A DNA stretch of 12,426 nt from contig NW_022204953.1 in NCBI RefSeq assembly GCF_008831285.2, positions 1 to 12,426 of the forward strand, in the 5' to 3' direction. The translations under genes were made by a program, and so were the position numbers. The notes under the pieces were generated by a model. It did no database searches. It saw nothing but the letters and a program-made list of their open reading frames with translations, and had not been told where the DNA came from. Shown piece after piece: positions 1 through 7,580 of the stretch (position 1 is its first letter; every line of letters starts with the position of its first letter). The DNA is from Nymphaea colorata. Its lineage: Eukaryota > Streptophyta > Magnoliopsida > Nymphaeales > Nymphaeaceae.

Positions 1-887
1 TTCAACTCATCGGACTAACTACACGTGTACAAATATAGTGACTTCAACCATTTGTATCCATATAAACTTGTGATTTCAACCCATTTAAATCATTCATTAT
101 AGATATAATAACAAGTGAAATACATTAGATTAACTATAAGGGGACCAATATAGTGACTTGACTCTCATTCATTTCCAAACAGACTTCTTTTTTCAAGCCA
201 CTAAGTCATTCTATACGTATGTAACAAATGGTACGCACATTCAATTAAATATAAGTTATCAAATGTATATAAGAACAAGTAAAAATGAATCACATAATCT
301 CTCGATTAAACATAAGTGATCAAATGTATGTAATAACAAGTGAAACACATTAAGTTACATGTAAAACACCAAATGAATCACTCGAATCGCATTCATTTTT
401 CATATAAACTATGATTTGAATTTACTAAATCATTTAATATAAACGTAACAACAAGTTAAGTACATCAATTAAATATGCGTGATCAATTGAATCACTTAAA
501 TCCGCACTCGTATTGATGTGAACTTGTGCATCGATCATTATAGATGTAACAACATGTGCAACTTATCGTACAAACTAGAAAGGATCAAACTAATGCATAG
601 GTCTCCTTTATATCCATATAAACTTGTGAGTTTAATTATTTAAATCATTGATCAATGGATGTAATAATATGTGAAACACGTTAGGTTAACTATAAGACAC
701 CAAATGAATCACTCGAATCACATTCATTTTCATACAAACTTGTGATTTCAGTTCACTTAATCAAGCAACATGGATGTAACAATAAGTTAAGCACATTCAA
801 TTAAGTATGTGTGATCATTTGAATCAGTTAATCGCACTTGTATTGATACGAACTTGTAATTTCATCCTTTAGATCGTGAACTATAGT
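1..887. repeat. A-type eight-monomer unit (copy 1)
   Basis: Monomers in order: Z 2-116, X 117-231, Y 232-341, X 342-456, Y 457-557, Z 558-672, X 673-787, Y 788-887. The last Y is cut short where the linker's reversed arm begins. The fifth monomer is about 14 bp short because it goes from GAACTTGTG straight to CATCGATCA. The first Y (232-341) is a rearranged monomer carrying two copies of an ATCAAATGTATRTAA-like segment about 60 bp apart. The A type is marked by ACACGTGTAC in Z1 and by AATATAGTGACTT in both Z1 and the next X. Confidence 0.85.
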
Positions 888-1288
888 CGTACCATAAGGT
901 CAGATTTAAGTGATCATATGATCACGCATACTTTATTGAATGTACTTGACTTATTGTTATATCCATGTTAAATGATTTAGTAGATTGAAATCACAGGCTT
1001 GCATGAAAATGAATCATTGTTAAGGACATCCGTATTAAGAATCATTACAAATGTAACAGTAGTAAACATTAGGTTAACTATATGACACCAAATGAATCAC
1101 TCGAATCTCATTCATTTTCATGCAAGCCTGTGATTTCGATCTACTAATCATTTAACATGGATATAACAATAAGTCAAGTACATTCAATAAAGTATGCGTG
1201 ATCATATGAATCACTTAAATCTGACTCGTATTGGTACGAACGCGTGATTTCAATCCTTTAGATCGTTCACTATAGATGTAACAACAAA
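888..1288. repeat. Linker module 1: inverted repeat with forward X-Y pair
   Basis: The reversed arm is 888-1014. Its reverse complement matches the forward arm 1110-1238 with only a few mismatches and one-base gaps. Both arms share features not found in ordinary monomers, such as CAAGCCTGTGATTTC and ATGGATATAACAATAAGTCA. The forward arm is part of an X-Y pair (X 1064-1174, Y 1175-1289) that leads into B. The spacer contains the linker-specific tag (1017-1043). This copy lacks the internal hairpin seen in block 2, through a 113-bp deletion at the AATGAAT repeat near 1008-1014. Both arm ends are array monomer sequence, so an inserted transposon is unlikely. Confidence 0.85.
910..925. repeat. 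Perfect 16-bp palindrome in reversed arm of linker 1
   Basis: GTGATCATATGATCAC is its own reverse complement. Other linker copies have one extra T (GTGATTCATATGATCAC), so the perfect symmetry comes from a one-base loss in this copy and is probably accidental. Confidence 0.6.
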
Positions 1289-1427
1289 TTCAACTCATCG
1301 GACTAATTACACGCATTCAAAGTAATGCATAGATCCCAATTGTATCCATATGAACTTGCAATTTCATATTTAATCATTCATTATATATGTATAACAAGTG
1401 AAATACACTAGATTAACTGTAATGGAC

Positions 1428-1451
1428 ACTTAATGGCCTACTTAATGGCCT
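1428..1451. repeat. 12-bp tandem duplication in B copy 1
   Basis: ACTTAATGGCCT occurs twice in direct succession (1428-1439 and 1440-1451). B copies 2 and 3 have it once at the matching place. This explains why the X monomer here is 122 bp long. Confidence 0.85.
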
Positions 1452-1778
1452 GACTCTCATTCATTTCCAAACGACTTCTTATTTCCAGCCACTAAGTCAT
1501 TCTATACGTATGTAACAATGGCTACGCACACTCAATTAATATATTGATCAATATATGTAATAACAAGTGAAATGAATCATTTAATCTCTGAACTAAATAT
1601 ATGTGATCAAATATATGTATAACAAGTGAAACATATTAGGTTACCTACAAGACACCAAATGAATCACTCAATCTCATTCATTTCCATACAAACCTATGAT
1701 TTCAATATACTAAATCGTTTAATAATGACGTAACAACAAGTTAAGCACATTCAATTAAGTATGCGTGATCAAATGAAT

Positions 1779-1842
1779 CACTTAAATCTCACTCGTATCG
1801 AGACGAGTGATTTACTGTGCGTATGGATACAAATGAATGAGA
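1779..1842. repeat. Inverted half-monomer with short hairpin in B copy 1
   Basis: ACTCGT-ATCGAG-ACGAGT forms a compact stem-loop that extends outward as AAATC...GATTT with a two-base bulge (1779-1817). From ACGAGTGATTT to about 1842 the sequence is in reverse orientation relative to the array: read on the minus strand it gives CTCATTCATTTGTATCC and AAATCACTCGT. The normal monomer end resumes at GATGTAACAACATG. Confidence 0.75.
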
Positions 1843-2202
1843 TGTAACAACATGTTCAACTTATTGAACAAACTACAAGGGATCAAACTAAACTAATCCA
1901 TAGGTCTCCTTTACATCCATATAAACTTGTGAGTTTTTATCGTTTAATCGTTGATCATAGATGTCATAACGAGTGAAACACATTAGGTTAATTATAAGAC
2001 ACCAAATGAATCACTCAATCTCATTTATTTTCACACAAACTTGTGATTTGAATTCACTTAATCTAGCAATATGGATGTAACAACAAGTTAAGCACATTCA
2101 ATTAAGTATGTGTGATCATTTGAATCACTTAAATCGCACTTGTATTGATACGAACTTGTGATTTCAATCATTTAGATCGTGCACTATAGTTGTAACAATA
2201 AA

Positions 2203-3031
2203 TTCAACTCATCGGACTAACTACACGCGTTTGTATCCACATGAACATGTGATTTCAATCATTTAAATCATTCATTATATATGTATTCCAAACGAACTTC
2301 TGGTATCAAAGCCACTAGGTCATTCTATACGTAAGTAAGAAATGGTCACGCACATTCAATTAAATACAAGTGATCAATTATATGTAATAACAAGTGAAAA
2401 TGAATCACTTAATCTCTCTCAATTAAATATAAGTGATCAAATATATGTGATAACAAGTGAAACACATTAGGTTACTTACAAGACACCAAATGAATCACTT
2501 CAATATCATTCATTTTCATACAAACCTATGATTTTAATCTACTAAATCATTTAATATAGATGTAACAACAAGTTAAGCACATTAAATTACGTATGTGTGA
2601 TAAAATGAATCACTTAAATCCCACTCTTATTGATACGAACTTGTGATTTCAATTCCTTACATCGATCACCATAGATGTAAGAACTAGTTCAACTTATTGA
2701 ACTAACTACAAGGGATCTAACTAATGCATAGGTCTCCTTTATATCCATACAAACTTGTAAGTTTTAATCATTTAAATCATTGATCAAAGATGTAATAACA
2801 AGTGAAACACAATAGGTTAACTACAAGACACCAAATGAATCACTCGAATCTCATTCATTTTCGCACAAACTTGTGATTTCAATCTACTAAATCATTTATT
2901 ATAGACGTAACAACAAGTTAAACACGTTCAATTAAGTATGCATGATTATATGAATCACTTAAATCTCACTTGTATTCGTACGAACATGTGATTTCAATCC
3001 TTTAGAACGTTCCCTATGATGTAACAACAAA
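2203..3031. repeat. C-type unit (copy 1), full form
   Basis: Monomers in order: fused Z/X 2204-2345, Y 2346-2458, X 2459-2573, Y 2574-2688, Z 2689-2803, X 2804-2918, Y 2919-3032. The first Z runs from ACACGCGTTTGTATCC to TATATATGTATT, then jumps into the second half of an X monomer (CCAAACGAACTTCTGG). This removes roughly 65-70 bp across the Z-X border. C markers are CCACATGAACATG, TTCTGGTATCAAAGCC and GTAAGTAAGAAATGG. The unit is otherwise the same Z-X-Y-X-Y-Z-X-Y plan. Confidence 0.86.
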
Positions 3032-3913
3032 TTCAACTCATCGGACTAACTACACGTGTACAAATATAGTGACTTCAACCATTTGTATCCATATAAACTT
3101 GTGATTTCAACCATTTAAATCATTCATTATAGATGTAATAACAAGTGAAATACATTACATTAACTATAAGGGACCAATATAGTGACTTGACTCTCATTCA
3201 TTTCCAAACGGACTTCTTTTTTCAAGCCACTAAGTCATTCTATACGTATGTAACAAATGGTTACGCACATTCAATTAAATATAAGTTATCAAATGTATGT
3301 AAGAACAAGTAAAAATGAATCACATAATCTCTCGATTAAACATAAGTGATCAAATGTTTGCAATAACAAGTGAAACACATTAAGTTACCTGTAAGACACC
3401 AAATGAATCACAGAATCCCATTCATTTTCATATAAATCTATGATTGAATTTACTAAATCATTTAATATAAACGTAACAACAAGTTAAGTACATTCAATTA
3501 AATATGCTGATCAATTGAATCACTAAATCCCACTCGTATTGATGTGAACTTGTGCATCGATCACTATAGATGTAACAACATGTTCAACTTATCGTACAAA
3601 CTAAAATGATCAAACTAATGCATAGGTCTCTTTATTTCCATATAAACTTGTGAGTTTTAATTATTTAAATCATTGATCATGGATGTAATAACATGTGAAA
3701 CACGTTAGGTTAACTATAAGACACCAAATGAATCACTCGAATCACATTCATTTTCATACAAACTTGTGATTTCAGTTCACTTAATCAAGCAACATGGATG
3801 TAACAATAAGTTAAGCACATTCAATTAAGTATGTGTGATCATTTGAATCAGTTAAATCGCACTTGTATTGATACGAACTTGTAATTTCAATCCTTTAGAT
3901 CGTGCACTATAGT
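3032..3913. repeat. A-type eight-monomer unit (copy 2)
   Basis: Monomers in order: Z 3033-3146, X 3147-3260, Y 3261-3371, X 3372-3484, Y 3485-3583 (short), Z 3584-3696, X 3697-3811, Y 3812-3913 (cut by the linker). The order and every diagnostic motif match copy 1. The A marker AATATAGTGACTT is at 3063-3075 in Z1 and at 3176-3188 in the following X, 113 bp apart and so at the same monomer phase. Confidence 0.87.
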
Positions 3914-4049
3914 GTACCAATACGAGTCAGATTTAAGTGATTCATATGATCACCATACTTTATTGAATGTACTTGACTTATTGTTATATCCATGTTAAAT
4001 GATTTAGTAGATTGAAATCACAGGCTTGCAGAAAATGAATGAGATTTGA

Positions 4050-4156
4050 GTGATTCATTTGGTGCCCTATTGTTAACCTAATTCACTTGTTAAGCACATT
4101 CAATTAAATTACAAGTGAAACACATTAGGTTAACTATATGACACCAAATGAATCAC
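4050..4156. repeat. Nested hairpin inside linker 2
   Basis: The left arm 4050-4090 and right arm 4111-4156 are imperfect reverse complements around a 20-bp loop (4091-4110). The outer 15 bp of the stem pair perfectly (GTGATTCATTTGGTG with CACCAAATGAATCAC). GTTAACCTA pairs with TAGGTTAAC, and ATTCACTTGT pairs with ACAAGTGAA apart from a small bulge. It is formed by the reversed X monomer start facing a forward X monomer start. Confidence 0.8.
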
Positions 4157-4183
4157 TTGTTAAGGACATCCGTATTAAGAATC
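4157..4183. repeat. Linker-specific 27-bp tag (also 1017-1043, 5644-5670, 8615-8641, 10714-10740)
   Basis: This tag starts TTGTTAAGGACATCC and ends TATTAAGAATC. It occurs once in each of the five linkers and I could not match it to any of the X, Y or Z monomers, on either strand. It sits where a truncated X monomer is missing its middle. It may be a remnant of non-satellite filler DNA acquired when the inversion formed, or a strongly diverged monomer piece. No function is indicated. Confidence 0.7.
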
Positions 4184-4680
4184 ATTATAAATGTAACAAC
4201 TAGTGAAACACATTAGGTAAACCATAAGACACCAATGAATCACTCGAATCTCATTCATTTTCATGCAAGCCTGTGATTTCGATCTACTAAATCATTTAAC
4301 ATGGATATAACAATAAGTCAAGTACATTCAATAAAGTATGCGTGATCATATGAATCACTTAAATCTGACTCGTATTGGTACGAACGCGTGATTTCAATCC
4401 TTTAGATCCTTCACTATAGATGTAACAACAAATTCAACTCATCGGACTAATTACACGCATTCAAAGTAATGCATAGATCCCAATTGTATCCATATAAACT
4501 TGCGATTTCACTCATTTAAATCATTCATTATATATGTAATAACAAGTGAAATACACTAGATTAACTGTAAGGGACCAACTTAATGGCCTGACTCACATTC
4601 ATTTCCAAACGAACTTCTTATTTCAAGCTACTAAGTCATTCTATACGTATGTAACAAGTGGCTACGCACACTCAATTAAA

Positions 4681-4800
4681 TATATTGATCAAATATATGT
4701 AATAACAAGTGAAAATGAATCATTTAATCTCTCAATTAAATATATTGATCAAATATATGTAATAACAAGTGAAAATGAATCATTTAATCTCTCAATTAAA
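4681..4800. repeat. Perfect 60-bp tandem duplication in B copy 2
   Basis: Bases 4681-4740 and 4741-4800 are identical. The unit starts TATATTGATCAAATATATG and ends CTCTCAATTAAA. A third, diverged partial copy follows from 4801. Because 60 is divisible by 3, one frame stays open across the copies and gives a repeated SIKYIDQIYVITSENESFNL peptide, which is not evidence of coding. Confidence 0.92.
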
Positions 4801-4983
4801 TATATGTGATCAAATATATGTAATAACAAGTGAAACATATAAGGTTACCTACAAGACACCAAATGAATCACTCAAATCTCATTCATTTCCATACAAACCT
4901 ATGATTTCAATATACTAAATCATTTAATAATGACGTAACAACAAGTTAAGCACATTCAATTAAGTATGCGTGATCAAATGAAT

Positions 4984-5047
4984 CACTTAAATCTCACTCG
5001 TATCGAGACGAGTGATTTAGTGTGTGTATGGATACAAATGAATGAGA
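4984..5047. repeat. Inverted half-monomer with short hairpin in B copy 2
   Basis: The stem is CACT-AAATC-ACTCGT (4984-5001, with small bulges) against ACGAGT-GATTT-AGTG (5008-5022), with loop ATCGAG (5002-5007). The reversed stretch continues to about 5047, and the normal monomer end follows. The host Y monomer is still 114 bp long, so the segment looks inverted or replaced in place rather than inserted. Confidence 0.78.
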
Positions 5048-5397
5048 CGTAACAACATGTTCAACTTATTGAACAAACTACAAGGGATCATACTAAACTA
5101 ATCCATAGGTCTCCTTTACATCCATATAAACTTGTGAGTTTTTATCGTTTAAATCGTTGATCATAAATGTCATAACGAGTGAAACACATTAGGTTAATTA
5201 TAAGACACCAAATGAATCACTCAAATCTCATTTATTTTCACACAAACTTGTGATTTAAATTCACTTAATCTAGCAATATGGATGTAACAACAAGTTAAGC
5301 ACATTCAATTAAGTATGTGTGATCATTTGAATCACTTAAATCGCACTTGTATTGATACGAACTTGTGATTTCAATCATTTAGATCGTGCACTATAGT

Positions 5398-5920
5398 CGT
5401 ACCAATACGAGTCAGATTTAAGTGATTCATATGATCACGCATACTTTATTGAATGTACTTGACTTATTGTTATATCCATGTTTAATGATTTAGTAGATTG
5501 AAATCACAGGCTTGCATGAAAATGAATGGGATTTGAGTGATTCATTTGGTGCCCTATTGTTAACGTAATTCACTTGTTAAGCACATTCAATTAAATTACA
5601 AGTGAAACACATTAGGTTAACTATATGACACCATATGAATTACTTGTTAAGGACATCCGTATTAAGAATCATTATAAATGTAACAACTAGTGAAACACAT
5701 TAGGTAAACCATTAGACACCAAATGAATCACTCGAATCTCATTCATTTTAATGCAAGCCTGTTATTTCGATCTACTAAATCATTTGACATGGATATAACA
5801 ATAAGTCAAGTACAATCAATAAAGTATGCGTGATCATATGAATCACTTAAATCAGACTCGTATTGGTACGAACGCGTGATTTCAATCCTTTAGATCCTTC
5901 ACTATAGATGTAACAACAAA
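5398..5920. repeat. Linker module 3: long inverted repeat with nested hairpin
   Basis: This is the second linker of block 2. The reversed arm is 5398-5577 and the forward arm about 5685-5870, bounded by CGTACC and GGTACG. The forward X-Y pair is X 5692-5806, Y 5807-5921. It has private changes compared with linker 2: GTTATTTCG and TTTGACATGG in the forward arm, and ATGTTTAATG and GAATGGGA in the reversed arm. These changes are not matched on the opposite arm, so pairing is slowly decaying. The start follows a Y monomer truncated at TATAGT, the same junction as the A-linker border, which fits a copy made by tandem duplication. Confidence 0.87.
5537..5643. repeat. Nested hairpin inside linker 3
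   Basis: Same structure and same 107-bp length as the hairpin in linker 2: left arm 5537-5577, loop 5578-5597, right arm 5598-5643. Pairing is slightly weaker because the right arm reads CACCATATGAATTAC and the left arm has GTTAACGTA in place of GTTAACCTA. Confidence 0.75.
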
Positions 5921-6170
5921 TTCAACTCATCGGACTAATTACACGCATTCAAACTAATGCATAGATCCCAATTGTATCCATATGAACTTGCGATTTCAAT
6001 CATTTAAATCATTCCTTATATATGTAATAACAAGTGAAATACGCTAGATTAACTGTAAGGGACCAACTTAATGGCCTGACTCTCATTCATTTCCAAACGA
6101 ACTTCTTATTTCAAGCCACTAAGTCATTCTATACGTATGTAACAAATGGCTACGCACACTCAATTAAATA

Positions 6171-6290
6171 TATTGATCAAATATATGTAATGACAAGTGA
6201 AAATGAATCATTTAATCTCTCAATTAAATATATTGATCAAATATATGTAATAACAAGTGAAAATGAATCTTTTAATCTCTCAATTAAATA
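6171..6290. repeat. 60-bp tandem duplication in B copy 3
   Basis: Bases 6171-6230 and 6231-6290 differ at two positions only (TGACAAG versus TAACAAG, and AATCATT versus AATCTTT). The copies correspond to the duplication in B copy 2, so the 60-bp duplication came before the duplication of the linker-B segment or was copied with it. Confidence 0.9.
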
Positions 6291-6471
6291 TATGTTATCA
6301 AATATATGTAATAACAAGTGAAACATATTAGGTTACCTACAAGACACCAAATGAATCACTCAAATCTCATTCATTTCCATACAAACCTATGATTTCAATA
6401 TACTAAATCTTTTAATAATGACGTAACAACAAGTTAAGCACATTCAATTAAGTATGCGTGATCAAATGAAT

Positions 6472-6534
6472 CACTTAAATCTCACTCGTATCGAGACGAG
6501 TGATTTAGTCTTCATATGGATACAAAAAATGAGA
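6472..6534. repeat. Inverted half-monomer with short hairpin in B copy 3
   Basis: Same hairpin (6472-6509) as in the other B copies, followed by the reversed stretch to about 6534. This copy has changed to TTAGTCTTCATATGG and GATACAAAAAATGAG, so its distal part is more diverged. Confidence 0.75.
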
Positions 6535-6895
6535 TGTAACAACATGTTCAACTTATTGAACAAACTACAAGGGATCAAACTAAACTAATCCATAGGTCTC
6601 CTTTACATCCATATAAACTTGTGAGTTTTTATCGTTTAAATCGTTGATCATAGATGTCATGACGAGTAAAATACATTAGGTTATTTATAAGACACCAAAT
6701 GAATCACTCAAATCTCATTTATTTTCACACAAACTTGTGATTTGAATTCACTTAATCTAGCAATATGGATGAACAACAAGTTCAGCACATTCAATTAACT
6801 ATGTGTGATCATTTGAATCACTTAAATCGCACTTGTATTGACACAAACTTGTGATTTCAATCATTTAGATCGTGCACTATAGTGGTAACAATAAA

Positions 6896-7580
6896 TTCAA
6901 CCCATCGGACTAACTACACACGTTTGTATTCACATGAACATGTGATTTCAATCATTTAAATCATTCATTATATATGTATTCCAACGAACTTCTGGTATCA
7001 AAGCCACTAGGTCATTTTATACGTAAGTAAGAAATGGTCACGCACATTCAATTAAATACAAGTGATCAATTATATGTAATAACAAGTGAAAATGAATCAC
7101 TTAATCTCTCTCAATTAAATATAAATGATGAAGTATATGTAATAACAAGTGATCAAATACATGTAATCCCACTCGTATTGATACGAACTTGTGATTTCAA
7201 TTCCTTACATCGATCACCATAGATGTAAAAATTAGTTCTACTTATTGAACTAACTACAAGGGATCAAACTAATGCATAGGTCTCATTTATATCCATACAA
7301 ACTTGTAAGTTTTAATCATTTAAATCATTGATCAAAGATGCAATAACAAGTGAAACACAATAGGTTAACTACAAGACACCCAATGAATCACTCGAATCTC
7401 ATTCATTTTCGCACAAACTTGTGATTCCAATCTACTAAATCATTTATTATAGACGTAACAACAAGTTAAACACATTCAATTAAGTATGCATGATTATATG
7501 AATCACTTAAATCTCACTTGTATTCGTACGAACATGTCATTTCAATCATTTAGAACGTTTCCTATAGATGTAACAACAAA
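6896..7580. repeat. C-type unit (copy 2), shortened by an internal deletion
   Basis: Monomers: fused Z/X 6897-7037, Y 7038-7150, fused X/Y remnant 7151-7236, Z 7237-7351, X 7352-7466, Y 7467-7581. The third and fourth monomers of the full form (about 230 bp) are reduced to 86 bp. After AATAACAAGT the sequence reads GATCAAATACATGTAA and then enters the middle of the Y monomer at TCCCACTCGTATTG. The short open frame at 7034-7222 spans this join and is not a gene. Confidence 0.85.

Larger units (their letters stand above)
1289..2202. repeat. B-type eight-monomer unit (copy 1)
   Basis: Monomers in order: Z 1290-1399, X 1400-1521, Y 1522-1627, X 1628-1741, Y 1742-1855, Z 1856-1974, X 1975-2088, Y 2089-2203. 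The B type is marked by TTACACGCATTCAAA and AATGCATAGATCCCAATTG in Z1, AACTTAATGGCC in the following X, and a partly inverted second Y. The second Z is about 120 bp because of an extra ACTAA (GGATCAAACTAAACTAATCC). Unlike copies 2 and 3, the first Y has no extra 60-bp duplication. The last Y is complete and leads directly into C. Confidence 0.85.
1..3031. repeat. Super-unit block 1, organisation A-linker-B-C
   Basis: This block runs from one A-type start (TTCAACTCATCGG followed by ACACGTGT) to the base before the next one at 3032. It holds A (1-887), an inverted-repeat linker with its forward X-Y pair (888-1288), B (1289-2202) and C (2203-3031). It is the simplest arrangement containing all three unit types, so it is the best model for the undivided super-unit. 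Its linker is 113 bp shorter than the one in block 2 because of an internal deletion. It also carries many one-base losses relative to block 2. Confidence 0.85.
3914..4432. repeat. Linker module 2: long inverted repeat with nested hairpin
   Basis: The reversed arm 3914-4090 pairs with the forward arm of about 4197-4381. The outer 125 bp or so are nearly identical. The inner part is looser, because the reversed arm lacks a few bases of GAAACACATT and differs at scattered sites. The forward arm is the X-Y pair X 4205-4318, Y 4319-4433. The spacer holds a truncated X monomer (4117-4204) with the linker-specific tag at 4157-4183. The inner part of the reversed arm can also pair with this truncated X (see 4050-4156), so two alternative foldings exist. 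The module lies exactly between A and B. Confidence 0.87.
4433..5397. repeat. B-type eight-monomer unit (copy 2)
   Basis: Monomers in order: Z 4434-4547, X 4548-4661, Y 4662-4831, X 4832-4946, Y 4947-5060, Z 5061-5180, X 5181-5295, Y 5296-5397. The first Y is 170 bp because of a 60-bp tandem duplication. The second Y has its distal half inverted but keeps the normal length of 114 bp. The last Y is cut at TATAGT, where a second linker module starts. An open frame at 4546-4809 is only a read-through of the 60-bp repeat. Confidence 0.87.
5921..6895. repeat. B-type eight-monomer unit (copy 3)
   Basis: Monomers in order: Z 5922-6035, X 6036-6149, Y 6150-6319 (with 60-bp duplication), X 6320-6434, Y 6435-6547 (with inverted half), Z 6548-6667, X 6668-6781, Y 6782-6896. 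The last Y is complete (TATAGTGGTAACAATAAAT) and joins C, as in B copy 1. The open frame at 6034-6321 is again a repeat artefact. Confidence 0.87.
3032..7580. repeat. Super-unit block 2, organisation A-linker-B-linker-B-C
   Basis: This is the longest super-unit in the window (4549 bp). It contains A (3032-3913), linker (3914-4432), B (4433-5397), a second linker (5398-5920), a second B (5921-6895) and C (6896-7580). The linker plus B is present twice in tandem, with B starts 1488 bp apart and linker starts 1484 bp apart. Its monomers show fewer one-base losses than the other blocks, so it is the best reference for full monomer sequence. Its C unit is shortened by loss of parts of an adjacent X and Y monomer near 7151. 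Confidence 0.85.

Noticed and set aside
910-925. Perfect palindrome as an operator or protein-binding site
   Set aside because: The symmetry exists only because one T present in the other linker copies is missing here, so it is not conserved.
3914-4381. Foldback or MITE-like transposon with terminal inverted repeats
   Set aside because: Both arms are ordinary array monomer sequence in phase with the neighbouring monomers. There is no foreign interior apart from a 27-bp tag and no target-site duplication that I could see.
4546-4809. Open frame of 87 codons with a repeated SIKYIDQIYVITSENESFNL peptide
   Set aside because: It is a read-through of a 60-bp tandem duplication (a multiple of three) in satellite DNA. 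The equivalent monomers in other copies have stops, there is no codon or domain signal, and the start is an arbitrary codon within a repeat.
5008-5047. Rho-independent terminator-like hairpin
   Set aside because: The stem is short, is not followed by a T-run, and lies in non-coding satellite sequence. It is better explained by the local inversion.
6034-6321. Open frame of 95 codons similar to the one in the previous B unit
   Set aside because: It has the same 60-bp repeat origin. Its similarity to the 4546-4809 frame reflects DNA duplication rather than protein conservation, and B copy 1 does not keep the frame.
7034-7222. Open frame of 62 codons
   Set aside because: It crosses the deletion junction in C copy 2 and has no equivalent in the other three C units.
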